From: G963668605 sp963668605
GTDB lineage: Bacteria > Acidobacteriota > Terriglobia > Bryobacterales > Bryobacteraceae
DNA: 64,000 nucleotides
Assembly: GCA_963668605.1 (NCBI GenBank)
Contig: OY764903.1
Location: 2,666,001 to 2,730,000, forward strand
Direction of reading: 5' to 3'
A program made the translations under genes and the position numbers. Position 1 is the first letter of the stretch. Every line of letters starts with the position of its first letter. The notes beneath the pieces are model-generated. The model ran no database searches, was not told where the DNA came from, and was given only the letters and a program-made list of their open reading frames with translations. Below, piece by piece: positions 1 through 7,964 of this stretch.

Positions 1-362
1 TCTCCGCGCTTGTACGAAGGCGGCTTCTCGATGTGGACATGCTTGCCGGCTTCGAGCGCGAGCCGGGCGTGCGCGGCATGCGGCTCGACGGCGGATTCAA
101 TCGCGACGACGGCGATCGACTTGTCGCCGAGCAACTGGTCGAGCGTGAGCATCCGCACGCCGGCTTTTTCGAGCGCGGAACGGATGGCCAAGTCTGTCTC
201 GAAGACGCCCGCGAGTTCGAAATTGGGCGAATCGCGGACCGTCTTGATCTTCGCCTCGGCGTGGGAATGCGCCGCGCCGAGAAATCCGATGCGAACCCGT
301 TGCGCGGCGGGCGCGGAAGCCGCCGCGGCGGCGGCTGTGAGAAAGAATGTGCGACGGTTCAT
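1..362 (-). CDS. Gfo/Idh/MocA-family oxidoreductase, 3' part outside window
   Basis: The gene starts at 362 on the minus strand and runs off the left edge, leaving about 120 codons. The N-terminus reads MNRRTFFLTAAAAAASAPAA, a twin-arginine-like export signal. It is followed by a Rossmann start (RVRIGFLGAAHSHAEAK) and later by AGKHVHIEKPPSYKRG, which matches the EKP motif of the NAD(P)-binding half of Gfo/Idh/MocA dehydrogenases. Such proteins oxidise or epimerise sugars or inositols; the substrate cannot be told because the C-terminal half is missing. It is divergent from the gene at 435, with about 70 bp between them. The family is clear and the exact role is not. Confidence 0.85.
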   Translation of the reverse strand, partial: MNRRTFFLTAAAAAASAPAAQRVRIGFLGAAHSHAEAKIKTVRDSPNFELAGVFETDLAIRSALEKAGVRMLTLDQLLGDKSIAVVAIESAVEPHAAHARLALEAGKHVHIEKPPSYKRG

Positions 363-434
363 CTGCGCTTCATTCTATCCGAACCGGAACCGTATCGCGT
401 TCGTCTTGATACACTGAGAGAGAAGCGTTTTCCT

Positions 435-872
435 ATGGCCGAAAAGAAACCAGTCGAAACCAAAGTCGTCGAAAAGAAAGAACCGATGCCGCCCATTCAG
501 CAATGGATCGGCCCCGTCGCGTTGGGCTGGCTGATCCCGGGTGGCGGTCACTTCCTGTTGAAACGCAGCGGGCGCGGAGCTTTGCTGGCGATCTGCGTCG
601 TGATGATGTACGCGTTCGGACTGTTGATGCGCGGTTCGCTGTTCCAGCCACAAAGCGGGGACCTGCTGACCACTGTGATCTACACAGGCGGATTCCTCGG
701 CAACGTCGCCGCCGGGCTGCCGTATCTCTTGAGCGTCTGGTTCGGCTATGCGCAGCCCGATCTCGCCGGACATGTGCATGACTACGGAACAAAGTTCCTG
801 GTCGGCGCGGGATTGCTGAACGTGCTTGCGCTGGTAGACGTGTTCGAGATCGCCGCGCGGAGGAAAGACTAA
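435..872 (+). CDS. DUF6677-like small integral membrane protein
   Basis: A 145-aa protein with a charged cytosolic N-terminus (MAEKKPVETKVVEKKEP) and about four hydrophobic segments: residues 20-38 (with a GGGHFLLKRSGRGA turn), 48-66, 78-108 and 120-138. The glycine-rich turn and overall layout resemble the DUF6677 family seen in acidobacteria, whose function is unknown. The ATG at 435 is preceded by a purine-rich GAGAGAGAAG and fits better than starts further upstream. The stop is followed after 2 nt by the 60-aa gene at 875. The last 14 codons lie inside a segment repeated at 1774-1997. Confidence 0.75.
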   Translation: MAEKKPVETKVVEKKEPMPPIQQWIGPVALGWLIPGGGHFLLKRSGRGALLAICVVMMYAFGLLMRGSLFQPQSGDLLTTVIYTGGFLGNVAAGLPYLLSVWFGYAQPDLAGHVHDYGTKFLVGAGLLNVLALVDVFEIAARRKD

Positions 873-1057
873 TAATGAAGATGAACCTGACGCACTTCGA
901 GGCGACGATTCTGTTCGCATTGCTGGCCTCTGTGGTTCTCGGCGTCGTCACGAAGAAGACCGACAACGAACGCATGCGCTATGGCTTGCAGTGTTTCGGA
1001 TACTTCGTCGCGACCGTGTTCGGGCTCGGCTGGCTGATGTACCTGGGCCACGGCTAG
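831..1057 (+). repeat. 227-bp direct repeat, copy 1
   Basis: This segment holds the last 14 codons of the DUF6677-like gene plus the whole 60-aa gene. It recurs at 1774-1997 in the same orientation. By eye the copies differ by four substitutions (at 838, 840, 961 and in the ATGGCT/ATAGCT codon near 980) and one 3-nt indel (TAATAATG against TAATG), so they are about 98% identical. The 716 bp between them carries hicB and hicA. Confidence 0.95.
875..1057 (+). CDS. 60-aa membrane protein, copy 1
   Basis: The protein begins MKMNLTHFEATILFALLASV and has two hydrophobic stretches (about residues 9-25 and 40-57) separated by a charged loop, VTKKTDNERMRY. This suggests a two-pass inner-membrane hairpin. 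The purine run CGGAGGAAAGAC just upstream can serve as its ribosome-binding site and also encodes the end of the preceding gene, so the two genes look translationally linked. No family is recognised. A near-identical copy at 1815 differs by one residue (Gly37 here, Ser37 there). Confidence 0.75.
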   Translation: MKMNLTHFEATILFALLASVVLGVVTKKTDNERMRYGLQCFGYFVATVFGLGWLMYLGHG

Positions 1058-1195
1058 TCCGTTTATGCCGCAACCGCCACGATGTTTTTGAGTACGGCAT
1101 CGCTCTCCCTGCGGTTTCGCCTTTTGCAGTACAAAGCCAACGTCCAGGCGCCGACTTCGTGGCCGGGCGATTTGGCGGTGACTTCAGCACGGGAG
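1058..1195. other. gap downstream of hicA; possible short gene remnant
   Basis: On the minus strand a frame shifted by one relative to hicA stays open for about 45 codons and ends at TAA 1065-1063. It reads in part EVTAKSPGHEVGAWTLALYC, followed by a basic stretch KRRNRRESDAVLK. It has no clear ATG or ribosome-binding site and could be the 3' end of a decayed gene that arrived with hicBA, or chance. No repeat or RNA gene is visible. Confidence 0.25.
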
Positions 1196-1417
1196 TCAGA
1201 GCAGATCAAGGAATTGGTCCACCGGCATTCCCGACGCGCGGATCAGGGCTCGCAGCGTACCTGGGGCCACTTCACGATGCTGCGGTACAGATAGGCTCGC
1301 CAGATTTCCTGGCTTGATCAGAATGACGTGGCTTCCATGCTGGCGATCTTTTGTCCACCCTGCCTTTTGAAAAGCCCGCACGACACGTTCCCCCGAAACA
1401 GAGGGCAAAGACGCCAT
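1196..1417 (-). CDS. hicA: HicA-family mRNA interferase toxin
   Basis: A 73-aa protein of the HicA/YcfA-like fold. Known HicA toxins are small double-stranded-RNA-binding-domain-like ribonucleases that cleave mRNA and stop growth. Visible hallmarks are the N-terminal G-x-x-V-V-R-A-F-Q-K-A-G-W helix, the conserved catalytic-type histidine in HGSHVI (His30), and the LIRASGM segment near the C-terminus. Length is normal. The start codon abuts the hicB stop (TAG then ATG), so the toxin is made from the antitoxin message. The pair lies antisense to, and between, two copies of a 60-aa gene. Confidence 0.9.
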   Translation of the reverse strand: MASLPSVSGERVVRAFQKAGWTKDRQHGSHVILIKPGNLASLSVPQHREVAPGTLRALIRASGMPVDQFLDLL

Positions 1418-1624
1418 CTAGGCAGGAACCTCGATTTCGCGGACTTCAATGGCGGGCGGCATTCCGTGAGCCGCCCGTGTCGCCAGACAACCAGCGATTG
1501 CTTCGCGGATATTGTCGAGAGCCTCGGCTTCCGTCCGTCCCTGCGAGACGCAGCCTGGAATCGCCGGGCACTCGGCTACAAGCATGCCGGTTTCATCAAG
1601 CTCCAGCGTTACGAGAAGCTTCAT
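1418..1624 (-). CDS. hicB: HicB-family antitoxin
   Basis: A 68-aa protein that reads as the partial RNase H-like fold of HicB (LLVTLELDETGMLVAECPAI, then PGCVSQGRTEAEALDNIREAI). HicB binds and blocks HicA and usually represses its own promoter. There is no added C-terminal helix-turn-helix or ribbon-helix-helix domain, so this is a minimal antitoxin and any autoregulation would need another DNA-binding element. It is the first gene of the hicB-hicA pair. A promoter-like TTGCCA/TAAGAT pair lies just upstream and would give an almost leaderless message. Confidence 0.9.
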   Translation of the reverse strand: MKLLVTLELDETGMLVAECPAIPGCVSQGRTEAEALDNIREAIAGCLATRAAHGMPPAIEVREIEVPA

Positions 1625-1630
1625 ACTTGA

Positions 1631-1660
1631 ATCTTATCGGGATTGTGGCCTTGATGGCAA
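1631..1660 (-). promoter_or_regulatory. candidate hicBA promoter
   Basis: On the minus strand, TTGCCA (1660-1655) and TAAGAT (1636-1631) are 18 nt apart, and the hicB ATG begins 6 nt after the -10 hexamer. This would give a leaderless or near-leaderless transcript. It is a pattern match only. Confidence 0.35.
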
Positions 1661-1773
1661 CAAGCACGAGGGCTTCCGGCTCTTCGTGTAGGGCAGTCTT
1701 ATTTGGGTCTCGGGGCGCCCGGTTTCGACCTGGTTTCGAGGCGAGTTTCGGGGTTTCGGGCTGTCCCGGAATC

Positions 1774-1997
1774 CTGGTAGTCATGTTCGAGATCGCCGCG
1801 CGGAGGAAAGACTAATGAAGATGAACCTGACGCACTTCGAGGCGACGATTCTGTTCGCATTGCTGGCCTCTGTGGTTCTCGGCGTCGTCACGAAGAAGAC
1901 TGACAACGAACGCATGCGCTATAGCTTGCAGTGTTTCGGATACTTCGTCGCGACCGTGTTCGGGCTCGGCTGGCTGATGTACCTGGGCCACGGCTAG
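1774..1997 (+). repeat. 227-bp direct repeat, copy 2 (224 bp)
   Basis: Second copy of the segment at 831-1057. It starts at CTGGTAG inside what was the DUF6677-like coding end and stops exactly at the stop codon of the 60-aa gene. The flanks on both sides differ from those of copy 1, so the duplicated block is sharply bounded. Confidence 0.95.
1815..1997 (+). CDS. 60-aa membrane protein, copy 2
   Basis: Near-identical copy of the gene at 875, with the same two predicted membrane segments. Here the ATG overlaps a TAA from the duplicated end of the upstream gene (TAATG). That upstream fragment has no complete gene of its own, so translation must start from the retained GGAGG-like purine run alone. 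Whether this copy is expressed is unknown. The frame is intact, which means it is either recent or maintained. Confidence 0.65.
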   Translation: MKMNLTHFEATILFALLASVVLGVVTKKTDNERMRYSLQCFGYFVATVFGLGWLMYLGHG

Positions 1998-2078
1998 AGT
2001 CTGAACTCCGCCTGGACCCGGATCCCCTATGCCGCTGCGGCGGCAGGTTTTCATCGCCAATGTCCAGAACCATGTAGC

Positions 2079-3434
2079 ATGAGCGTGATGACTCGAAGAG
2101 CATTCTTTCCCGCCCTCGGCGGCGCGGCGTTCGCCGCAAAGCAGAAGCCACGCCGTCCGAACGTGGTGGTGATTTATACCGACGACCAGGGTATCGGCGA
2201 CGTGGGCTGCTATGGCGCAGCAGAGGTAAAGACGCCGAACCTGGATCGTCTGGCCCGCAGTGGTGTGCGTTTCACTGACTGGTACAGCAACTGTCCGGTG
2301 TGCTCACCCTCGCGCGCGTCGCTCCTGACCGGTAAGTACCAGCAGCGCACCGGCATCACAAACGTCTTGACTTCCGTTGCATCGTTCGATATTCCGGGGC
2401 TGCGCGCGGGCGAGGTGACCCTGCCCCATGAACTGCGCAAACTGGGCTACCGCACTGCCGCCATAGGCAAATGGCACCTGGGCAGCGCGGCGCAAAGCCG
2501 TCCTATGGCGCAGGGTTTCGAGCAGTTCTACGGTTTCTATTCCGGCTGGACGGACGGCTTTTCGCACCGTTATTACGTGCAAGCAGGTAAGCCTCAGCAG
2601 ATTTTCCACGATCTTTGGGAAAACGGAGAAGAAGCCTGGGCCGACCCCGAGCCTCACACTGAATTGTTTTCCCGCAAGGCGAAGGAGTATATCGGCCGGC
2701 AATCCGCTGATACGCCATTTTTCCTCTATCTGGCATACGGCGCGCCGCATTACCCGATGATCGCACCCCGCAAGTACCTGGACCGCTTCCCAGCCACGAT
2801 GGACCGCGACCGCCGCATGCACCTCGCGATGGTCGCCATGGTAGACGACGGCGTCGGCCTCGTGCTCGATGCCTTGCGCGCCCGCAACCTGGAGCGCGAC
2901 ACCATCGTGTTCTTCCAAAGCGACAACGGCGCAACGTGCGAGACGCGCGCTGACCATGCCGGAGGTACCTATCGGGGCGGCAGCAACGCGCCGTTCCGGG
3001 GCTACAAGGCGGGGCTGTTCGAAGGCGGTATCCGCATGCCTGCGCTGATGAGTTGGCCCGCGCGTATCCCGGCCGGGCAGGTGCTCCGCGGAGTGGGCGC
3101 AGCGATGGATATCTTGCCCACCATGCTGAATTGGGCTGGCGGCTCCGTACCGGCCGGCCTCGACGGCACCGACGCCGGAGCGATGATCACGAAGAATGCC
3201 GCGTCCCCGCACGAGGTCATTTTCTGGGATTACCAGAACCAGAGCGCGGTGCGCGCAGGCGATTGGAAGCTGATTGTCAACCCTCCCAATTTTCCGGGAG
3301 AGCCCGTTGGCGACAAACTCTGGCTTTCCAACCTGAAAGACGATCCGGCGGAAAAACGGAATTGGATCAACGAGCAACCACGCATCGCCCAACAACTCCA
3401 GGAACGCCTCGAAGCGTGGCAAAAAACGGTCTGA
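2079..3434 (+). CDS. sulfatase (arylsulfatase A-like), probably exported
   Basis: A 451-aa sulfatase of the alkaline-phosphatase superfamily. Features in order: a short N-terminus with twin arginines (MTRRAFFPALGG) suggesting Tat export; the metal-binding VVVIYTDDQG; the formylglycine motif C-S-P-S-R, with Cys75 expected to be oxidised to formylglycine; GKWHLG; and a later QSDNGA metal-site segment. It hydrolyses sulfate esters, in bacteria of this kind often on sulfated glycans, though the substrate is not readable here. The start could also be the ATG at 2088, which puts the RR motif closer to the end. No formylglycine-generating enzyme is in the window. It looks monocistronic. Confidence 0.92.
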   Translation: MSVMTRRAFFPALGGAAFAAKQKPRRPNVVVIYTDDQGIGDVGCYGAAEVKTPNLDRLARSGVRFTDWYSNCPVCSPSRASLLTGKYQQRTGITNVLTSVASFDIPGLRAGEVTLPHELRKLGYRTAAIGKWHLGSAAQSRPMAQGFEQFYGFYSGWTDGFSHRYYVQAGKPQQIFHDLWENGEEAWADPEPHTELFSRKAKEYIGRQSADTPFFLYLAYGAPHYPMIAPRKYLDRFPATMDRDRRMHLAMVAMVDDGVGLVLDALRARNLERDTIVFFQSDNGATCETRADHAGGTYRGGSNAPFRGYKAGLFEGGIRMPALMSWPARIPAGQVLRGVGAAMDILPTMLNWAGGSVPAGLDGTDAGAMITKNAASPHEVIFWDYQNQSAVRAGDWKLIVNPPNFPGEPVGDKLWLSNLKDDPAEKRNWINEQPRIAQQLQERLEAWQKTV

Positions 3435-3460
3435 CGTTTGCAGAAGCGCGGCCGACAACG

Positions 3461-3486
3461 CGCGGTCGACCCACGCGGTCGACCCT
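3461..3486 (+). repeat. 13-bp tandem duplication
   Basis: CGCGGTCGACCC followed by A or T occurs twice back to back, just upstream of the promoter of the VOC gene. The unit carries the palindrome GGTCGACC, so the pair could bind a dimeric protein, or it may be simple replication slippage. Confidence 0.7.
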
Positions 3487-3487
3487 C

Positions 3488-3516
3488 TTGCCCTTGCGAC
3501 GGCTCTGGTTTATGAT
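3488..3516 (+). promoter_or_regulatory. candidate promoter of the VOC gene
   Basis: TTGCCC (3488-3493) and TATGAT (3511-3516) are separated by exactly 17 nt. The ATG at 3526 is only 9 nt past the -10 hexamer and has no Shine-Dalgarno sequence, so the transcript would be essentially leaderless. Confidence 0.45.
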
Positions 3517-3525
3517 TGCCTCACT

Positions 3526-4317
3526 ATGGGCACCATCGACAAACACGCTCCCGGCGAGTTTTGCTGGGTAGAACTGGGAACTACGGACGCGCAGGCTGGG
3601 GTGGCGTTTTACTCCAAGCTGCTCAGCTGGACCGTCCGCGAAACTCCGGCTGGCCCCAGCATGACGTACTACATCTTCCTGTCTGACGGGAAAGACGCAG
3701 GCGCCGCTTACCAACTCATGAAGGAACAGACAGCGAAGGGAGTGCCTCCACATTGGCTGAGCTACGTCGCGGTAACCGACGCCGCGGCTGCGGCAGCCAA
3801 GGCGCAGAAACTCGGCGGGAAGCTGCTGATGGGTCCGTGCGAGGTTGGCGAGGAGGGCAAACTGGCCGTGCTCGAAGACCCGCAGGGCGCGGTCTTCGCC
3901 GTGTGGCAGGCAAAGAAGCACATCGGCGTGCGCGCGGACGGCTTGCATTACCGTGCCTGCTGGAACGAACTCGCCACCACCGACGCCGCAGCCGCAAAGC
4001 GCTTCTACGCAGCACTATTCGGCTGGACCGCGCACACGCAACCGATCGGCGGAATGGATTACACAACCTGGCTCAACGCGGGCAAGCCGAACGGCGGCTT
4101 ATTGCAGATGACCGCAGAGTGGGCCGGCATCCCGCCGCACTGGATGGTCTACTTCAGCGTGCCCGACTGCGACGAGTCGGCGGAGTTCGCCAAGGAACTC
4201 GGAGCCGAGATCAAGTTCGCGCCGTTCGACATACCGGGCGTGGGCCGCATCTGCGTTATCTCCGACCCGCAAGGCGCGGTTTGCTCGCTGATCCAATTGG
4301 AAGCTATGGCCGCTTGA
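3526..4317 (+). CDS. two-domain VOC (glyoxalase/bleomycin-resistance-like) protein
   Basis: A 263-aa protein with two vicinal-oxygen-chelate domains of about 125 residues each. Domain 1 starts GEFCWVELGTTDAQAGVAFY and domain 2 starts RACWNELATTDAAAAKRFYA. Each ends in a D-P-Q-G-A-V strand (EDPQGAVFAVWQ and SDPQGAVCSLIQ). The internal duplication is typical of VOC proteins, which include glyoxalases, dioxygenases and antibiotic-binding proteins. The visible sequence does not decide which. It is cytosolic, with no signal peptide. It converges on the STAS gene at 4320 with almost no gap. Confidence 0.88.
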   Translation: MGTIDKHAPGEFCWVELGTTDAQAGVAFYSKLLSWTVRETPAGPSMTYYIFLSDGKDAGAAYQLMKEQTAKGVPPHWLSYVAVTDAAAAAAKAQKLGGKLLMGPCEVGEEGKLAVLEDPQGAVFAVWQAKKHIGVRADGLHYRACWNELATTDAAAAKRFYAALFGWTAHTQPIGGMDYTTWLNAGKPNGGLLQMTAEWAGIPPHWMVYFSVPDCDESAEFAKELGAEIKFAPFDIPGVGRICVISDPQGAVCSLIQLEAMAA

Positions 4318-4319
4318 GA

Positions 4320-4694
4320 TTACTGCGCAGCGTTCGCGGTCTCGACGTCGTCGTAAAACTTGAAAATACTGTCGAGGCGCGTCACGCGAAAACTCTCGCG
4401 TACTTGTCCTGTCGCGGATGCGATGGCCAGCGTGGCGCCGGCGCGCATCGCAAGATTCAGCGCGGCGATGAAACGGCCAATGCCGGTGCTGTCGATGTGC
4501 GTGACGCCGGCGAGGTCGAAGATCAGACGGCGGCAGCCTTGCGCTAGCAGTTCGCCCGTCAGAGTTTCGATGCGCTGGCTCTCGACGCCCAACATGAGGC
4601 GTCCGGCCGCAGTGATGAGTTCAACGCCGGGGCTAAGCGGTTTGTGATCTATAAGAAGCACGAGCTTATATTGTACCGGCAGGAGAGAACGCAT
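4320..4694 (-). CDS. STAS-domain anti-anti-sigma-like protein
   Basis: A single STAS domain protein of the SpoIIAA/RsbV type. The segment FDLAGVTHIDSTGIGRFIAA contains the D-S-T-G loop whose serine is the phosphorylation switch in anti-sigma-factor antagonists. Such proteins sequester anti-sigma kinases, or act as phospholipid or ABC-associated STAS domains; no partner kinase is nearby. The ATG at 4694 overlaps the end of the adenosine deaminase gene by 29 nt. A GTG at 4661, right after that stop, gives a more usual domain start (VLLIDHKPLSPG), so the true start is uncertain. It is probably cotranscribed with add. Confidence 0.85.
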   Translation of the reverse strand: MRSLLPVQYKLVLLIDHKPLSPGVELITAAGRLMLGVESQRIETLTGELLAQGCRRLIFDLAGVTHIDSTGIGRFIAALNLAMRAGATLAIASATGQVRESFRVTRLDSIFKFYDDVETANAAQ

Positions 4695-5604
4695 GCCGAA
4701 AGCTTGCGGCGGCCAGTTCGCTGAGTTCCTCGCGGGAAAATCCGAAATTCAGTTCGGCGATTTCGTACTCGCGTTCGAGCGTGGTGTGGAATAGCGCCGG
4801 ATCGTCCGTGTTCAGGATCAGCGGCACGCCCGCATCATAGAGGCGGCGCACGGGATGATCCGCGAGCGCAGCTACCGCACCGGTTGCGACGTTGCTCGAA
4901 ATGCAGATCTCGAGCGGAATGGCGTGGTCGCGCAGATGGCGCATCAGCGCGGGATCTTTAGCGGACGCAATGCCATGGCCGATGCGTTCGGCGCCAATCT
5001 TCAGGGTAGCCCAGACGGCTTCCGGCCCCGCGGTCTCGCCCGCATGGGGCGCGAGGTGCAGACCCTTGGCGCGAGCGAAGTCGAAGACGCTGCCGAACCA
5101 TTCGACTGGGCCACGCGCTTCGTCGCCCCCTATTCCGAAACCCACGACACCGTCACCCATGCGCTCGGCGGCCACCTCCGCCACATAGCGCGCCTTGTCC
5201 GCGCCCCATTGCCGCACGGCGTCGAAGATCCAGCGCACTTCGACCGGCGAGCGCAGCGCCTCCGCGCGCACGGCGTCGAAGACAGAGTGCAGATCCAACT
5301 CCTTCCAGACGACCACGCCCGCCGAGAGGTTGATCTCTGCATAGCGCACATTCTGACGTTGGAGTTCTTCGAGCAGGCGCCGCGTGGCCAACGCGTAATC
5401 CCGCGGCGAGCCGAGTTGGCGGACCACCCACACATAGTTGCGCAGGAATTCGGCAAAAGTGTTCTGGGTGTAATGCAGAGCGATCTCTTCGTCCGTCAGC
5501 AAAGGGTGCAATTCACGCAACGTCGCGGGCGCGATCGCGCCTTCCAAGTGAAGATGCAATTCCGCCTTTACTAAATTTCTATGGAAGCCGGCCATTCTTG
5601 CCAT
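4666..5604 (-). CDS. add: adenosine deaminase-family amidohydrolase
   Basis: A 312-aa metal-dependent deaminase of the adenosine/adenine deaminase family. It shows AELHLHLEGA near the N-terminus (zinc ligands), HAGETAGPEAVW (catalytic His/Glu region), ERIGHGI and ILNTDDPALF near the C-terminus (zinc-ligand Asp pair). It should release ammonia from a purine nucleoside or base. At 312 residues it is a little short for classic adenosine deaminase, and aminofutalosine or adenine deaminase are alternatives within the family. A second ATG nine bases in (MAGFHRN) is also possible. It runs divergent from glgB, only 14 bp away. Confidence 0.88.
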   Translation of the reverse strand: MARMAGFHRNLVKAELHLHLEGAIAPATLRELHPLLTDEEIALHYTQNTFAEFLRNYVWVVRQLGSPRDYALATRRLLEELQRQNVRYAEINLSAGVVVWKELDLHSVFDAVRAEALRSPVEVRWIFDAVRQWGADKARYVAEVAAERMGDGVVGFGIGGDEARGPVEWFGSVFDFARAKGLHLAPHAGETAGPEAVWATLKIGAERIGHGIASAKDPALMRHLRDHAIPLEICISSNVATGAVAALADHPVRRLYDAGVPLILNTDDPALFHTTLEREYEIAELNFGFSREELSELAAASFRHAFSPAGTI

Positions 5605-5618
5605 AATAAGGGATTGCC

Positions 5619-7814
5619 ATGACCCACGAAGAAGTTGAGGCCATTGTAGGGGGCTATCACGGAGATGCGTTTCGCATCCTGGGCCCGCACGCCGTAGGAA
5701 GCCGCAAAGCGAAACGGCACTGGGAGGTCAGGGCGTTTCTGCCCCAGGCGAAGGCGGCCGCAGTGCTGCTCGACGGCCAGTCGATTCCCATGAAAAAGGA
5801 GCATCCGACCGGCTTCTATGTGGGTTCGATCGACGGCGAGCCGGCGCACTACCGCCTGCAATTGCAGTTGTGGGACGGCAGCGCCGCGGAGATCGAAGAC
5901 CCCTACCGCTTCCCTACCCTGCTAAGCGATTTCGATCTTCACCTGCATGGCGAGGGCACGAACTATGAGGCCTACCGCACGCTCGGCGCACACATGACGT
6001 CGTGCGAAGGCGTGCCGGGCGTACGCTTCGCCGTCTGGGCGCCGAATGCGATCGTGGTCAGCGTCGCAGGGGACTTCAACGGGTGGGAGGGTCGCCGCCA
6101 TCCCATGCGACTGCGCAGCGGCGGCATATGGGAACTGTTCGTCCCGAACCTGCCGCAGGGCACGACGTACAAATACGATATTCGCTCGAAGTTCCGCGGC
6201 TACCACCAACAGAAGGCAGACCCGTTCGGCTTCTATTGCGAGGCGCCGCCGAAATCCGCCTCGGTGGTCTGGAACCTGGACGGCTTCGAGTGGCACGACG
6301 GCGAATGGCTGAAAGCTCGCGCCGCGAATAACCTGCTGAAAGGGCCGATGTCGGTGTACGAAGTGCACCTCGAAAGCTGGTTGCGCGGCCCCTACAACCA
6401 GAGCTTGAGTTATCGCGAACTGGCTACCACGCTGGTGCCGTATGTGAAGAAAATGGGCTTCACACACATCGAGTTGCTGCCCATCGCCGAACACCCGTTC
6501 TCCGGATCCTGGGGCTATCAGGTGACCGGCTATTTTGCTCCCACGGCGCGCTTCGGCTGCCCGCAGGACTTCATGCACCTGGTCGACGAATTCCATGCCG
6601 CGGGCATTGGCGTGATCGTCGACTGGGTTCCCGCACACTTTCCGAAGGATGCGCACGGCCTCGCGTTTTTCGACGGCACCGCGCTGTTTGAACACGAAGA
6701 CCCGCGCAAGGGCGAACACAAAGATTGGGGCACGCTGATCTTCAACTACGGCCGCAACGAGGTCCGCGAGTTTCTCATTTCCAATGCGCTGTTCTGGTTG
6801 AAGCAGTATCACATCGACGGCCTGCGCGTGGATGCCGTCGCTTCCATGCTCTATCTCGACTACTCCCGTAAGGCCGGTGAGTGGACGCCCAACCGTTACG
6901 GCGGCAACGAGAACCTCGAAGCGATCAGTCTATTGAAGACCTTCAACGAGCAGGCGCACCAGGTGCATGGCGCCGTGACAATCGCCGAAGAATCCACCGC
7001 GTTTCCGGGCGTGTCGAAACCCACGTACCTAAACGGGTTGGGCTTCACGATGAAGTGGAACATGGGCTGGATGCACGACATGCTGCACTACTTCTCGGAG
7101 AATCCGGTTTATCGCAAGTTCCATCACAACAACATCACATTCAGCATGTTGTACGCCTTTACCGAGAATTTCGTGCTGCCCATCTCGCATGACGAGGTGG
7201 TGCACGGCAAGTCCTCCTTGCTCCGCAAAATGCCCGGCGACGAGTGGCAACGTTTTGCCAATGTGCGCTGTTTCCTGGCCTACATGTTCACGCATCCGGG
7301 CAAGAAACTGCTCTTCATGGGCTCTGAGATTGGACAGTACGAGGAGTGGAATCACGCCGCCGCGCTCCCCTGGGAAATTCTGAATTTCGCCTACCATCGC
7401 CAATTGCAGGCTTTCGTTGCGGAATTGAATCGGATCTACCGCGAGTATCCCGCGCTGTATCAGGTGGACTTTCAGAACACCGGTTTCGAGTGGATCGATT
7501 TCCACGACGTGGAAGGATCCTGCATCTCGTTTCTGCGTTTTGGTGAGAACCGCGGCGACTCGCTGCTGGTCTGCTGTAACTTCACACCGGTGCCTCGCCT
7601 GGGATACCGTATCGGCGTGCCGGAAGCGGGTTTTTACAAGGAAATTCTAAACTCGGACTCCTCGCTTTTCGGAGGCAGCAACCTGGGCAACGGCGGCATG
7701 GTTTCGAGCGCGCCGGTCCCGCAACATGGCCGGCCGCAGAGCGTTTCGCTGACCCTGCCTCCTCTTTCTGTACTGATCCTTCAACTACAGAAGGGGCCTG
7801 ATTTCCCGCAATAA
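5619..7814 (+). CDS. glgB: 1,4-alpha-glucan branching enzyme
   Basis: A 731-aa GH13 enzyme that makes alpha-1,6 branches in glycogen. Two N-terminal beta-sandwich regions (the second CBM48-like, VRFAVWAPNAIVVSVAGDFN) precede the catalytic barrel. Active-site landmarks are present: DGLRVDAVASM with the nucleophile Asp, TIAEEST with the acid/base Glu, and PISHDEVVHGK with the transition-state His-Asp pair. Length and architecture match GlgB. The start is supported by AAGGG nine bases upstream. No other glycogen genes are adjacent, so it appears to stand alone here. Confidence 0.96.
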   Translation: MTHEEVEAIVGGYHGDAFRILGPHAVGSRKAKRHWEVRAFLPQAKAAAVLLDGQSIPMKKEHPTGFYVGSIDGEPAHYRLQLQLWDGSAAEIEDPYRFPTLLSDFDLHLHGEGTNYEAYRTLGAHMTSCEGVPGVRFAVWAPNAIVVSVAGDFNGWEGRRHPMRLRSGGIWELFVPNLPQGTTYKYDIRSKFRGYHQQKADPFGFYCEAPPKSASVVWNLDGFEWHDGEWLKARAANNLLKGPMSVYEVHLESWLRGPYNQSLSYRELATTLVPYVKKMGFTHIELLPIAEHPFSGSWGYQVTGYFAPTARFGCPQDFMHLVDEFHAAGIGVIVDWVPAHFPKDAHGLAFFDGTALFEHEDPRKGEHKDWGTLIFNYGRNEVREFLISNALFWLKQYHIDGLRVDAVASMLYLDYSRKAGEWTPNRYGGNENLEAISLLKTFNEQAHQVHGAVTIAEESTAFPGVSKPTYLNGLGFTMKWNMGWMHDMLHYFSENPVYRKFHHNNITFSMLYAFTENFVLPISHDEVVHGKSSLLRKMPGDEWQRFANVRCFLAYMFTHPGKKLLFMGSEIGQYEEWNHAAALPWEILNFAYHRQLQAFVAELNRIYREYPALYQVDFQNTGFEWIDFHDVEGSCISFLRFGENRGDSLLVCCNFTPVPRLGYRIGVPEAGFYKEILNSDSSLFGGSNLGNGGMVSSAPVPQHGRPQSVSLTLPPLSVLILQLQKGPDFPQ

Positions 7815-7964
7815 CGGTGGGAGACAAAGGCAGCGCTAACTTCGCGGCCGCCGATCGAGGCAGTCACAGAACCCGCCAAGGCATGTCGCGAGTCCGCCGC
7901 GGCTAACGGCTGAGAATCGATTTCGCGCTTCCATCGCGCACACGCGGTGTTATAGTAATGGTGC

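Noticed and set aside
1596..1784. 62-codon minus-strand frame upstream of and overlapping hicB
   Set aside because: It overlaps the hicB start in another frame, has no ribosome-binding site and covers the likely hicB promoter.
1351..1815. Plus-strand frame across hicBA ending in MFEIAARRKD
   Set aside because: Only the last codons resemble the DUF6677-like end, because of the duplicated segment; the rest is antisense to hicB and hicA.
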